NCBI RefSeq assembly: GCF_000960765.1
Contig: NZ_JYNH01000012.1
Span: 1 to 62,748, forward strand
Length of the DNA: 62,748 nt
Direction: 5' to 3'
Origin: Desulfosporosinus sp. I2
GTDB taxonomy: Bacteria; Bacillota; Desulfitobacteriia; Desulfitobacteriales; Desulfitobacteriaceae
Each line of letters opens with the position of its first letter. Within the stretch, counting starts at the first letter, position 1. The translations under genes and the position numbers were made by a program. This document shows positions 45,254 to 54,216 of the stretch, one piece after another. The notes under the pieces are model-generated. The model was given only the letters and a program-made list of their open reading frames with translations. It did no database searches and was not told the DNA's origin.

Positions 45254-45997
45254 TTATCTGTACATGAATCCACCGGCAACTAAAAGTTCTTCACCTGTAA
45301 CCCAGGAGGCTTCTTCACTGCACAAATAAGCGACTACGTCAGCAACTTCTGACGGTTTCCCCAGTCGTTTAAAGGCGGTCTTGTCGACTAAATCCTCCAG
45401 CACATTCTCAGGCACAGTGCGCATCATCTCAGTATCAATCACACCGGGGCGTACACAGTTAACACTAATATTATGTCTTCCACCTTCTCTAGCCAGACTC
45501 TTCGTCACAGCAATAATACCTGCTTTTGTAAAAGCATAATTAGCCTGTCCGGCTTCGCCACTCGCATTTGTCGAGGACAAATTGCAGATCTTCCCGTATT
45601 TCTGAGCTTTCATAATCATCCAAGCTTCTTGGGTGCAGTTAAATAAACCTTTACCATTAACGGCAATAACATCATCCCACTGTTTCTCGGTCATTTTATG
45701 AAATATTGCATCTTGCGTAATACCAGCGTTATTAACAAGGATATCCACAGTACCAAACTTTGCTACAATTGCTTCGAAAACAGCTTTTACCTCAGAGCGA
45801 TTTACGATATTACATCCCAGCCCAATAGCCTTATCCCCACTGGGATCAAGTTCCATCGCCAATTGTTGAGCTCCAACAGTATTAACATCCATGATTGCAA
45901 TCTTGGCGCCCTCAGCATAAAACTTTCTCACAATCGACTCCCCAATACCTTTGGCTCCACCGGTAATCACGGCAATTCTTCCATCAAACCTGGACAT
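45254..45997 (-). CDS. SDR oxidoreductase, 3-oxoacyl-ACP/CoA reductase type
   Basis: 247 residues, ATG 45997 after GAAGGAGTTATCT. Rossmann motif VITGGAKGIGESIV, NNAG in VDILVNNAGITQD, and catalytic Ser-Tyr-Lys in NLSSTNASGEAGQANYAFTKAG. FabG-like proteins interconvert 3-oxoacyl and (R)-3-hydroxyacyl thioesters with NAD(P)H. It is the last gene of the ABC-transporter operon and so probably works in catabolism of the imported acid. A second SDR lies at 53232, across the regulator; they may act on different chain forms. Confidence 0.92.
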   Translation of the reverse strand: MSRFDGRIAVITGGAKGIGESIVRKFYAEGAKIAIMDVNTVGAQQLAMELDPSGDKAIGLGCNIVNRSEVKAVFEAIVAKFGTVDILVNNAGITQDAIFHKMTEKQWDDVIAVNGKGLFNCTQEAWMIMKAQKYGKICNLSSTNASGEAGQANYAFTKAGIIAVTKSLAREGGRHNISVNCVRPGVIDTEMMRTVPENVLEDLVDKTAFKRLGKPSEVADVVAYLCSEEASWVTGEELLVAGGFMYR

Positions 45998-46014
45998 AGA
46001 TAACTCCTTCTTCC

Positions 46015-46731
46015 TTAATACTTTTTCGATCCGAGATAACTCTCAACAACCTTTGGATCATTCATAATTTCGACAGCTGTACCTCCCAGTGCTATACGAC
46101 CAGTTTCCAGTACGTATGCTCTATCCGCGATCTTTAAGGCCATGTTAGCCATTTGTTCTACCAGCAAGATCGTCGTCCCTTGTTCTGAAAGTTTCTGAAT
46201 CATATCAAAAATATTTTTAACATAAATTGGCGCTAACCCTGCAGAGGGTTCATCAAGTAACAATAATTTAGGATTAGACATCATCGCACGAGCAATGGCT
46301 AACATTTGCTGTTCACCACCACTCAAAGTCCCTGCAACCTGTTTTGATCGTTCCTTTAAAATGGGGAAAAGGTTATACATTTGCTCAATATTCTTTTGAA
46401 ACATTGGCTTATCTTTTCTAATAAGATATCCTCCCAGGACCAGATTTTCATACACCGTATGCTGAGGAAATACTTGTCTGCCTTCAGGACACATTGCCAG
46501 CCCCAGCTTTACTATTTTCTCTGCCGGAGTGCGGGCGATATTCTGACCTTCAAAAAGGATCTCACCTTGTGTTGGTTTAAGTAAACCCGTTACCGTCTTC
46601 ATAATCGTCGTTTTACCTGCCCCATTGGCTCCGATAATAACAACGACTTCTCCCTGATTCACTTCAAAAGAGACCTGCTTAATAATCTCAACCTTACCAT
46701 AGCTAACATGAATATTATTGACCTTTAGCAT
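46015..46731 (-). CDS. livF: Branched-chain-type ABC transporter ATP-binding protein (LivF)
   Basis: 238 residues. Walker A VIGANGAGKTTIM, signature TLSGGEQQMLAIAR, Walker B LLLLDEPSAGLAP, switch His-loop region TILLVEQMANMAL. Energises uptake together with the LivG domain of the upstream gene. ATG 46731 lies inside the end of that gene (7-nt overlap). The C-terminus VVESYLGSKKY is standard for LivF. Confidence 0.95.
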   Translation of the reverse strand: MLKVNNIHVSYGKVEIIKQVSFEVNQGEVVVIIGANGAGKTTIMKTVTGLLKPTQGEILFEGQNIARTPAEKIVKLGLAMCPEGRQVFPQHTVYENLVLGGYLIRKDKPMFQKNIEQMYNLFPILKERSKQVAGTLSGGEQQMLAIARAMMSNPKLLLLDEPSAGLAPIYVKNIFDMIQKLSEQGTTILLVEQMANMALKIADRAYVLETGRIALGGTAVEIMNDPKVVESYLGSKKY

Positions 46732-48509
46732 GCTTCCACCACCTCGTTCTTACCCAGGTAAGCTTCAATCACTTCTTGATTCCCTTGTATTTCCATGGGG
46801 GTACCCTCAGCTAGCTTCTTACCAAAGTTTAGAACAGTAATGGAATCCGATATATCCATCACAAAATCGATGTGATGCTCGATTAAAAGAATAGTAATAC
46901 CCTTACTTTTTATTTGCTCGATAATGTGAGCTAGATATCTGATCTCAACCTCATTGAGACCAGCTGCCGGTTCATCCAGCAAAAGTAAATCCGGTTCCAT
47001 GGCGAGGGCTCGAGCTATTTCCAGGAATCTTTGTTGTCCAGCGGATAAACTATCGGCAAATTCGCTCGCTCTATCCTCCAGACCCACCATCTTTAATAAA
47101 GCCCAAGCACGTTCGCGAGTCAGCTTTTCTTCCTTGCGACCTCTGCCGGATTTAAACGTGTAATCAAATAAGTTGCTGCGGTATTGACCATGATGACCTA
47201 CCATTATATTTTCCAGGACACTTATTTTGCCGAATACTTGAACGCTTTGGAAGGTACGGCTAATTCCTGCCAGGGCAATTTTGTAAGGTTTTATATTATT
47301 TATTTCCTGACCATTAAATACGACTCGACCCTCATTAGGCTTATATACTCCTGTGATGATATTAATCATGGTACTCTTCCCAGCGCCATTCGGTCCGATT
47401 AGGGAATGAACTGAACCTTTTTTAACGGTCAGGGACATGTTTTGAATGGCATTCAACCCCCCAAAACGTTTGGTTACATTTTCGAGTACCAGCAGAGTAT
47501 TGTTTTCATTGCTCTTTTGTTTGTCTACGATGGGATCAGCTTCAATTTTCTCTGGTTTTTGTTCTTCAATTAATTTGGGGAACTTTCTAATGATCGCTCC
47601 ACTTATTCCATAGGGCAAACCAATTACGACAACAATCATCAATAATCCATAGACAATTAAGCGATACTGCTCCAATGCTTGCAAGTATTCGGGAAGAATG
47701 GTTAACAACAAAGTACCAATAATCGGGCCAGCCATGGTTCCCTGCCCACCGATAATAATGGTTAACAGGAAGAAAACCGAAAGGTTAAAGGTAAAGGTAT
47801 CCGGACTAATATAACTACTTAAAAATGTATAGAGGCACCCCGCCAACCCTGCTAATACTGCACTCAACACAAAGGCCATTAACTTGTAACCCATAATGTT
47901 AATGCCCATACAACCTGCTGCTATTTCATTATCTCTGATGGCTGAAAAAGCTCTGCCGACAGGGCTCTTCATAATATTTTTAACAAGCCATAATACTAAA
48001 AGACAGATAACCAAAAATAGATAATATACCTGTGTTTCGCTTAAAGGCTGCCCCCCCATTTCGATAAGGGGTACAGAAATACCACCCGGTCCCCCTGTGA
48101 GCGGTACCCACTCTACTAGAAGCTTTTCAACGATAACTCCAACTCCAATTGTAACAAGAGCCAGATAATGCCCCGATACTCTCAGGGTTGGTATACCTAC
48201 AATAAATCCACAAATACCGGCTACTGCCATTGCGGCAGGTAAGCACACCCAAAAAGACATATCTAATTTTACGGCAAGGATTCCTCCTGTATAGGCACCT
48301 ATGGCATACAAACCTGCCTGACCCAGGGAAACCTGCCCGGCATATCCTGCTACTATATTAAGTCCTGTAGTAATGATTAAATAAATGAGCGCCAGACTTA
48401 AAAGCCTTAAGAAGTAAGAGCCGGCTGCGGGACCAGCTAAAAATCCAATGAGTACTAATACTCCTAAAACAATGATTAAGGTTTGCTCTTTATTATACTT
48501 TCTTTTCAT
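46725..48509 (-). CDS. livM-livG: Fused LivM permease - LivG ATPase
   Basis: About 594 residues from ATG 48509 (MKRKYNKEQTLIIV); a TTG 12 nt upstream is less likely. Residues about 1-320 are LivM: around nine helices with GYAGQVSLGQAGLYAIGAYT, GGPGGISVPLIEMGG and GGQGTMAGPIIGTL. A linker (EEQKPEKIEADPIVDKQKSN) joins residues 345-590, a LivG ATPase: GPNGAGKSTMINIITGVYKP, DSLSAGQQRFLEIARALAME, LLLLDEPAAGLNE and EHHIDFVMDISD. The two are usually separate genes. The start overlaps livH by 17 nt. Confidence 0.93.
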   Translation of the reverse strand: MKRKYNKEQTLIIVLGVLVLIGFLAGPAAGSYFLRLLSLALIYLIITTGLNIVAGYAGQVSLGQAGLYAIGAYTGGILAVKLDMSFWVCLPAAMAVAGICGFIVGIPTLRVSGHYLALVTIGVGVIVEKLLVEWVPLTGGPGGISVPLIEMGGQPLSETQVYYLFLVICLLVLWLVKNIMKSPVGRAFSAIRDNEIAAGCMGINIMGYKLMAFVLSAVLAGLAGCLYTFLSSYISPDTFTFNLSVFFLLTIIIGGQGTMAGPIIGTLLLTILPEYLQALEQYRLIVYGLLMIVVVIGLPYGISGAIIRKFPKLIEEQKPEKIEADPIVDKQKSNENNTLLVLENVTKRFGGLNAIQNMSLTVKKGSVHSLIGPNGAGKSTMINIITGVYKPNEGRVVFNGQEINNIKPYKIALAGISRTFQSVQVFGKISVLENIMVGHHGQYRSNLFDYTFKSGRGRKEEKLTRERAWALLKMVGLEDRASEFADSLSAGQQRFLEIARALAMEPDLLLLDEPAAGLNEVEIRYLAHIIEQIKSKGITILLIEHHIDFVMDISDSITVLNFGKKLAEGTPMEIQGNQEVIEAYLGKNEVVEAC

Positions 48510-49365
48510 ATGCCACCCCAAATATCCCTTCTGGTTTGATACTAATAGCTATTATCATAATCAAAAAGGCGATTGCATCTTTATACCCTGGTGTCACTTG
48601 GGTCATAGCCAGCGCTTCTAATATTCCTAATAATAGTCCTCCCGCAAAAGCGCCTTTACTATTTCCTACCCCTCCAATGATGGCAGCACCAAATCCTTTT
48701 AAACCTATAGTAGCGGTCATTTGAGGTCCGACAAAGGTAATAGGACTTATTAATATACCAGCAATAGCAGCAATAATCCCGCTCATAGCAAAACAGGTTA
48801 GAACTATTTTCTGGGAACTTATCCCCATAAGCTTTGTCACGCTATGGCTAAACGAGGTAGCCTTGATTGCATTGCCAAGGATTGTTTTCCCCAGTACGAC
48901 ATTAAAAAAAAGGGCTATTAATAAGGTTATAACCAGCACCCAAATATCGTGAGGGAGTAGTTTAATACCAAAGATCTTGACTAATTCAGACCCACCTATC
49001 GGCGGAAATGCTTTGGGTTGGGTACCAAAGACAAGCATGGCGATATTTGTGAACACTATACCTGCACCTAGGGTGGCCATTAACCATCCTAGGGAATTGC
49101 CTAATTTGTCTCCAAAAGGTCGTACTGTACAGTAATATAAGATAACGGCTACTATAGCAACAGTAATGCACGTTAGGATAAGACCCAGAAGAAACGGGAT
49201 CCCACTGGTTACTATAAAAGTGAGTGCAAACATAGCTCCTAACATAACAATTTCACCATGGGCAAAATTGATAATACCCGTCGTGGAATAAATTATATTA
49301 ATAGCTAGCGCCAGCAGTGCATAGATACTTCCCATGACCATTCCACTCTCTAAAGCTTGAAACAT
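48493..49365 (-). CDS. livH: Branched-chain-type ABC transporter permease (LivH)
   Basis: 290 residues, ATG 49365. Eight or so helices with LivH signatures: MGSIYALLALAINIIYSTTG, NFAHGEIVMLGAMFA, and ALEAMT-like GILEALAMTQVTPGYKDAIA near the end. It pairs with the LivM half of the next gene to form the membrane channel. A 105-nt gap with a perfect hairpin separates it from the binding-protein gene upstream. Confidence 0.95.
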   Translation of the reverse strand: MFQALESGMVMGSIYALLALAINIIYSTTGIINFAHGEIVMLGAMFALTFIVTSGIPFLLGLILTCITVAIVAVILYYCTVRPFGDKLGNSLGWLMATLGAGIVFTNIAMLVFGTQPKAFPPIGGSELVKIFGIKLLPHDIWVLVITLLIALFFNVVLGKTILGNAIKATSFSHSVTKLMGISSQKIVLTCFAMSGIIAAIAGILISPITFVGPQMTATIGLKGFGAAIIGGVGNSKGAFAGGLLLGILEALAMTQVTPGYKDAIAFLIMIIAISIKPEGIFGVAYEKKV

Positions 49366-49426
49366 CCCATCACTTCCTTAGATTATAGTTTAAAAAATTC
49401 GAGGCAGCTGAAAACTTATTAGATTT

Positions 49427-49462
49427 TTTGGTGGAATAACCTCGTCAAGTTATTCCACCAAA
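49427..49462. other. Perfect 14-bp hairpin between binding protein and permease genes
   Basis: TTTGGTGGAATAAC and GTTATTCCACCAAA around an 8-nt loop. On the minus strand A residues, not U, follow, so it is not a classic terminator; protection of the binding-protein mRNA 3' end is a better fit. Confidence 0.6.
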
Positions 49463-49470
49463 TGCTATCT

Positions 49471-50706
49471 CTATTCAACTAACTGGAACATTCCTTTAGT
49501 GTACTTGGTTACCAAACCAACGGATAATTGGGAAGGATCATTGCCATCATGTTTGTCTGGTCCAAATTTGTAGTTCGAGTTCGCGCCATCGTAGTTTGTG
49601 ATTGATTCAATAGCCCCTTTTATCTTATCTGCTTCATAACTTTTATTTTTCTCTACGCCTTCTTTGATAATATAAGCGCAGTCATAGAATGAAACGGCCG
49701 TAGCAAAAATTATCTCATTGGTTACCTTAGCACCAAATTTATCTTCGAAAGCTTTTACTAGCGCAGCCTGCCGGGCAGGAAGTGGCTCATTTTCTTTATA
49801 CGTACACTTAGTTGGTGTATTAACAAGCGTTCCATTGGCAGCGCTTCCGGCGAGATCTCTGTAAGCAGGTTGACCTACACTGGTGTAGCCATGAAGTTCG
49901 ATCTTGGGAGGTAAATAATCAAGTTTCTCTAAAGCTTTAGAAATTTGAGCTCCGTCAACCCCCAAGGTAAAAAACAAAGCTGAGTCACATTGAGCGTCCT
50001 TAATTTTTCGCGCTACAGGCAACATATCAACATCACCTACGTTATAGGAACAATCGACAGCAGGCTGTTTACCCATCTGTTTAAAAGCAGCTTCCATATC
50101 CGCTTTGGCTCCACTTCCTAGTGCCGAAGTGTCATGAACCATGGCTATTTTTTGGCGTCCCTTGTTCACAGCCCGTTTGACCATAAATATTGCCTGATCT
50201 CGGTCATTGATATGGGTTCTAAATGAATATGGGAACTCCTTTTCGTTGATAAGAGCCGCTCCGGTACACCCACCGTTAAGGTGGATTATTTTATTCTGAT
50301 TCAGGTAGGGTTGAATAGCTTTGGCACAAGTTGTATTTGTAGGACCAATAAACGCATCAATTTTTTCCTTCGTCACAAGTTCACGCGCCAAACTAAGCGA
50401 TTTGGTGGGATCAGCCTCATCATCGCGTATAACCAGACGAATTGGAACTCCATTTATCCCGCCTTTAGCATTGATCTCTTCTACAGCAATCGTAGTACCA
50501 TACTTCGCGTTATTACCTAATTGAGCACTAGCTCCGGTCATCGCACCGATAACCCCTATAACAAATTCCTTTTTATCCGATTCCTTATTACTAGACTGAG
50601 TTTGGGGACTTCCACACCCTGCCAGAATGCCTGCTGGGAAAGCCAAAGCTGCTAATGTAGCTGCTCCTGAAAGCTTCATAAATTTACGGCGAGATACATC
50701 TTCCAT
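49471..50706 (-). CDS. ABC transporter substrate-binding lipoprotein (LivK-like)
   Basis: 411 residues, ATG 50706 after GAGGAGGAAAAATA. The N-terminus combines a Tat motif (SRRKFMKLSGAAT) with a lipobox (ILAGC). The mature part is a Leu/Ile/Val-binding-protein fold (IGVIGAMTGASAQLGNNAKY, GGINGVPIRLVIRDDEADPT, ALVKAFEDKFGAK). This family also binds short-chain carboxylates, amides and aromatic acids, so the ligand is open. First gene of the operon, 70 nt downstream of a near-perfect sigma-54 promoter, so it is inducible with the catabolic genes. Confidence 0.93.
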   Translation of the reverse strand: MEDVSRRKFMKLSGAATLAALAFPAGILAGCGSPQTQSSNKESDKKEFVIGVIGAMTGASAQLGNNAKYGTTIAVEEINAKGGINGVPIRLVIRDDEADPTKSLSLARELVTKEKIDAFIGPTNTTCAKAIQPYLNQNKIIHLNGGCTGAALINEKEFPYSFRTHINDRDQAIFMVKRAVNKGRQKIAMVHDTSALGSGAKADMEAAFKQMGKQPAVDCSYNVGDVDMLPVARKIKDAQCDSALFFTLGVDGAQISKALEKLDYLPPKIELHGYTSVGQPAYRDLAGSAANGTLVNTPTKCTYKENEPLPARQAALVKAFEDKFGAKVTNEIIFATAVSFYDCAYIIKEGVEKNKSYEADKIKGAIESITNYDGANSNYKFGPDKHDGNDPSQLSVGLVTKYTKGMFQLVE

Positions 50707-50777
50707 TATTTTTCCTCCTCATTAAATTAATCGAGTGATTCTTTGTATATACTTTCGACACTTGATACTTTTAAACT

Positions 50778-50793
50778 TGCAAAAAATGTGCCA
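50778..50793 (-). promoter_or_regulatory. Sigma-54 promoter of the transporter operon
   Basis: Minus strand CTGGCACATTTTTTGCAAG has TGGCAC-N5-TTGCA exactly. It is the best -24/-12 match in the window. Confidence 0.92.
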
Positions 50794-50884
50794 GTTTTTA
50801 AACAAGCTTTCTATATTCTATTTAATAAACAATCAAAATGGTTTTTAAGAATTTTCAAATAAGTCAACTTTGTACAAATCTTCT

Positions 50885-50929
50885 CATATTGCAAATTTAC
50901 CACAATTCATATTGCAAATTTGCAATATG
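50885..50929. promoter_or_regulatory. Probable enhancer sites for the transporter operon
   Basis: 50908-50929 is a perfect 22-bp palindrome with half CATATTGCAAA. One further copy, CATATTGCAAATTT, lies at 50885-50898 in the same direction. They are 95-150 bp upstream of the sigma-54 promoter. Confidence 0.75.
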
Positions 50930-50969
50930 TCTTATTTTTTCGACTAAATAAGATTAAGGACTAAATCAA

Positions 50970-50996
50970 AGCCTCCTCAGAACTACTGAAGAGGCT
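50970..50996 (-). terminator. Hairpin after the sigma-54 activator gene
   Basis: AGCCTCTTCAG and CTGAGGAGGCT pair with one mismatch around TAGTT, five nt past the stop codon. The U tract is weak (TTTGATTT). Confidence 0.65.
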
Positions 50997-51000
50997 AATA

Positions 51001-52449
51001 TTAATATCCGTATTTTTCCGATTCCTGATCCCTCAGATTGACGACATGAACCTTTCTGTAGATAGCTGAACGGTCAATACGCAGTATCCGCGCGGCTTCA
51101 CTTACGCATCCATTACATTCATGTAAAATATTCTTAATATATTCCTTCTCGACTTGATTCATTATTTTCTTAAGTGGAGCTTTTGAACTTACAGTGATAC
51201 CAAAGGTCTCATTTTCGTTATGATTAAGGTTAGTAACAATATTTCGTGGTACATTTGTTATTTCCTCAACTTGATAATCAATAACCTGACCCACGGTTGT
51301 TATCACTAAGCGTTCAATCAAATTGCGAAGTTCGCGGACATTTCCTGGCCACCTATAGTTCAGAAATCCTTTGAGCGTTTCTGCTGAAAATACCTTTTCA
51401 TACCCATATTTTCTATTTAATTCTTCTAAGAAGATATCACTCATTGCCATAATATCCTCAGACCGTTCGCGCAGAGGAGTTAAGCGAAGAGGAACGACAT
51501 TAATTCGGTAAAAGAGATCTTCCCGAAAGGTTTTATTGGCAATCATCATCTTTAAATCACGATTTGTAGCACAAACTAATCGAAAGTCAACTTTTCGTGA
51601 AGTTGTGCTCCCTATTCTTCTAACATCGCCGTTTTCTAAGACACGTAATAATTTTGCCTGAAGTATAAGTGGCATCTCACCGATCTCGTCAAGGAAGATC
51701 GTCCCCTTATCGGCTAGTTCAAATAATCCTGGTTTTCCTTTAGCATCTGCGCCCGTAAAGGATCCTTTTTCATAACCAAACAACTCAGCTTCAATCAAGT
51801 TTTCAGGAATCGCTGAACAATTAACCGTGATAAAGGCTTCTTTAGATCGACGACTAATACTATGTACATACTTTGCCAATACTTCTTTACCCGTACCTGA
51901 TTCACCATATAATAGAACAGAAGAATCTGTAGGTCCTACCTTATTCGCTTTAAGTAGTAAATTCTTCATAGCTAGACTCTCAGCCACTAAATGCCTATTC
52001 TTAAGACCTTGATTTCTCAAATATTGAACTTCATCTTTATATCGTTGAACAAGTTCTCGCTCTTTGTCCAAAGTTTGAGCTAATTTCACCAGCGTATCTT
52101 GATCTCGACTATTACTGATGACCATCGTAATATTTCCATTATCATCAAATAATGGTCGACTGGTGCACATCAGATATGCACCATCCCGGGTTTTGAGTAC
52201 TCCGGTCACAGTTGATCTCTTCTCAATTGCTTCCAAGGCAATTGATTTATCCCAATAACCTTTTTCAATAAGTTCTCTAATATTTTTACCGACCATTTCC
52301 GTTGCTGGTAAGTTCAGAAGTCGCTCTGAGGTCGGATTTGCCAATAAAATATTACCCATGGCATCGGTAACAAAAATTGAATCATAAGAATTATCCATAA
52401 CTTCTTCAAGGGAATGCGGGTAACTCTTAATGGCACCTTTTTGTCTCAA
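51001..52449 (-). CDS. Sigma-54-dependent activator, PAS-AAA+-Fis HTH
   Basis: 482 residues from TTG 52449, with a stop codon just upstream and GGGTG before it; ATG 52398 is an alternative. PAS domain about 18-125 (DSIFVTDAMGNILLANPTSE), AAA+ about 155-390 (YGESGTGKEVLAKYVHS, GYEKGSFTGADAKG, FLDEIGEMPL, WPGNVRELRNLIERL), Fis-type HTH at the end (CNGCVSEAARILRIDRSAIY). The sigma-54 contact loop is GSFTGA instead of GAFTGA. It lies between the two operons whose promoters are of the -24/-12 type, so it is their likely regulator; the PAS may sense the acid or its CoA ester. Confidence 0.93.
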   Translation of the reverse strand: MRQKGAIKSYPHSLEEVMDNSYDSIFVTDAMGNILLANPTSERLLNLPATEMVGKNIRELIEKGYWDKSIALEAIEKRSTVTGVLKTRDGAYLMCTSRPLFDDNGNITMVISNSRDQDTLVKLAQTLDKERELVQRYKDEVQYLRNQGLKNRHLVAESLAMKNLLLKANKVGPTDSSVLLYGESGTGKEVLAKYVHSISRRSKEAFITVNCSAIPENLIEAELFGYEKGSFTGADAKGKPGLFELADKGTIFLDEIGEMPLILQAKLLRVLENGDVRRIGSTTSRKVDFRLVCATNRDLKMMIANKTFREDLFYRINVVPLRLTPLRERSEDIMAMSDIFLEELNRKYGYEKVFSAETLKGFLNYRWPGNVRELRNLIERLVITTVGQVIDYQVEEITNVPRNIVTNLNHNENETFGITVSSKAPLKKIMNQVEKEYIKNILHECNGCVSEAARILRIDRSAIYRKVHVVNLRDQESEKYGY

Positions 52450-52570
52450 TCATTCATTTCACCCTTTTGTTAATTATTAAAAGCTAAATGATTCACTGAC
52501 AAAAATTATAATTTATAAATTATTTAAAGTATATATACTTTTAGAAGATTCTACAATACTCAAAAAATAA

Positions 52571-52621
52571 CAAAGCCAGTTGACTTACAAAAAATGTGTT
52601 TGTATAACTCAACTGGCTTTG
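52571..52621. promoter_or_regulatory. 13-bp inverted repeat in the divergent regulator region
   Basis: CAAAGCCAGTTGA and TCAACTGGCTTTG enclose 25 nt. It lies 110-160 bp upstream of the rightward sigma-54 promoter, fitting an enhancer site; on the minus strand TTATTTTTTG follows, so a terminator role is also possible. Confidence 0.55.
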
Positions 52622-52730
52622 TTCCATCTTTTTAAATATCTTGATCTTGCCTCAAACCATGCAGTGACGCTCTGTCCACCACCACAGCAGAAGGAGACCA
52701 GACCATTTTTATGTAGTTACTTACGGTTTC

Positions 52731-52746
52731 TGGTACAAAATTTGCA
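52731..52746 (+). promoter_or_regulatory. Sigma-54 promoter of the MaoC/SDR genes
   Basis: TGGTACAAAATTTGCA keeps GG and GC with the right spacing (TGGCAC-N5-TTGCA, one change). It is 38 nt before the first start codon. Confidence 0.75.
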
Positions 52747-52783
52747 GTATTCAAATACCTGAAAAATTTTTGTGAGGTGAACA

Positions 52784-53209
52784 ATGATGGATTACGGAAC
52801 AGTTATAAAAAAATGGGAAGATTTCAAAGTTGGTGATTCCACTAATTATGCTAAAACCATTACCTCTGCGGATATTGTAATGTGGTGCGGACTCACAGGT
52901 GATATGAACCCAATTCATCTCGATCGTGAATACAGCAAAAAAACCCAATTCAAGGACATTATTGTACCTGGGGTCTATGTCTTAGGATTTATATCAGCTA
53001 CTTTAGGAAAGATCCTAGGCAGTATCTATGCTTCTCAAAATGTTCGATTCACGAAACCCGTTTATGTGAATGATACAGTTTCGGCAGAATCAACGATCAT
53101 TGAAAAGCTTGAAGAAAAACGTATGCTCAAACTCCACACCTGTTGTGTTAATCAGAATCATGAAATCGTATTAGATGGCGAGGCCCTACTCTATATCCCG
53201 CAGCCTTAA
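52784..53209 (+). CDS. MaoC-like (R)-specific enoyl-CoA hydratase
   Basis: 141 residues, ATG 52784 after GAGGTGAACA (a second ATG follows). Hot-dog fold with the hydratase-2 motif: Asp and His in GLTGDMNPIHLDREY, then FKDIIVPGVYVLGFIS and VRFTKPVYVNDTV. PhaJ-type proteins hydrate trans-2-enoyl-CoA to (R)-3-hydroxyacyl-CoA. It heads a transcript with an SDR 22 nt downstream, which would oxidise that (R)-3-hydroxyacyl-CoA. Together with the CoA-transferase and thiolase it gives an R-type beta-oxidation route. Confidence 0.88.
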   Translation: MMDYGTVIKKWEDFKVGDSTNYAKTITSADIVMWCGLTGDMNPIHLDREYSKKTQFKDIIVPGVYVLGFISATLGKILGSIYASQNVRFTKPVYVNDTVSAESTIIEKLEEKRMLKLHTCCVNQNHEIVLDGEALLYIPQP

Positions 53210-53231
53210 AAAATAACGAAAGGGAATTAGA

Positions 53232-53981
53232 ATGAAGAATATCTTTAGCTTAAATGGAAAGGTTGCTCTTGTCACAGGGGCAGGACAAGGTTTAGGTGCG
53301 GTCATGGCTCAAATCCTTTCCGATGCAGGAGCATCTGTCGTCTGTGCAAGCAGAACTCTTTCGAAAGCAAATGATGTACGTGACTCCATCCTACGAGAAG
53401 GTGGGTCAAGTATTTCTATTCAGGTCGACGTTGGTAACGCTCAAAGCGTTGAAAACATGGTACAGCAAACCTTAGCTGAATACGGTACCATTGATATTCT
53501 CGTCAACAACGCCGGGGTTAACCATCGGGAATTATGTGTCAACATGACTGAGGAGCAATGGGACGATGTTATTCGCGTGAACCTAAAAGGAACTTTTCTT
53601 TGTTCACGGGCCGTCGGACCTACTTTTATTAAAAATAAGCAAGGTAAAGTAATCAATATTACCTCAGTTATCGGGTCTCAAGCACTACCAACCCGAGGAT
53701 CCTATTCCTCTTCCAAAGCAGCTGTTATCCAATTTACTAAAGTCCTCGCTTTGGAATGGGCACCTTACAATATTAATGTAAATGCCATAGGCCTTGGGTA
53801 CTTCAAAGGAAGAATGAATGATTCTTTAAATGACCCAGAATCCATTCTCAATCGTATTCCTTTGGGAAGAATGGCTGATCCTGAAGAATTGGCGGGTACC
53901 ATTATTTATCTCAGTTCTGAAGCCTCAAATTATGTAACTGGTCAAACACTTTTCGTCGATGGTGGTTTCCTTTGTAACTAG
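53232..53981 (+). CDS. SDR oxidoreductase, 3-hydroxyacyl-CoA dehydrogenase type
   Basis: 249 residues, ATG 53232 after GAAAGGGAATTAGA. ALVTGAGQGLGAVMAQIL cofactor motif, VDILVNNAG-like TIDILVNNAGVNHRE, catalytic Ser and Tyr-x3-Lys in NITSVIGSQALPTRGSYSSS followed by KAAV, and the C-terminal VTGQTLFVDGGFLCN. FabG/gluconate-dehydrogenase-like. Directly downstream of the MaoC hydratase, so (R)-3-hydroxyacyl-CoA to 3-ketoacyl-CoA is the natural inference. It is not very similar to the SDR at 45254. Confidence 0.92.
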   Translation: MKNIFSLNGKVALVTGAGQGLGAVMAQILSDAGASVVCASRTLSKANDVRDSILREGGSSISIQVDVGNAQSVENMVQQTLAEYGTIDILVNNAGVNHRELCVNMTEEQWDDVIRVNLKGTFLCSRAVGPTFIKNKQGKVINITSVIGSQALPTRGSYSSSKAAVIQFTKVLALEWAPYNINVNAIGLGYFKGRMNDSLNDPESILNRIPLGRMADPEELAGTIIYLSSEASNYVTGQTLFVDGGFLCN

Positions 53982-54025
53982 GTAGTTCGCGATCTTTCAA
54001 TTGGGTACACCATGCGTGGTGCACC

Positions 54026-54070
54026 TATATAGTAAATCCACAACAAAAAGTGTTGTGGATTTACTATATA
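54026..54070. terminator. 20-bp perfect hairpin between SDR and CoA-transferase genes
   Basis: TATATAGTAAATCCACAACA and TGTTGTGGATTTACTATATA form a perfect 20-bp stem with a 5-nt loop. A shorter palindrome, GGTACACCATGCGTGGTGCACC split as GGTACACCA and TGGTGCACC, lies just before it (54004-54025). One may terminate the SDR transcript and the other serve as enhancer site. Confidence 0.65.
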
Positions 54071-54150
54071 TTCTATTATTAAGACTATTAATATAATTCC
54101 AAATAACGAAATTTTACTGTTGGTTCTGTTTTTATTCACATATATCAATT

Positions 54151-54166
54151 TGGCATTATTTTTGCA
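54151..54166 (+). promoter_or_regulatory. Sigma-54 promoter of the CoA-transferase/thiolase genes
   Basis: TTGGCATTATTTTTGCAG: TGGCAT-N5-TTGCA, 50 nt before the ATG at 54217. Confidence 0.88.
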
Positions 54167-54216
54167 GTAGCTTGGGTTAATCCAAAATTCTATATCTTGA
54201 AAGGAGTATCTTCTCA

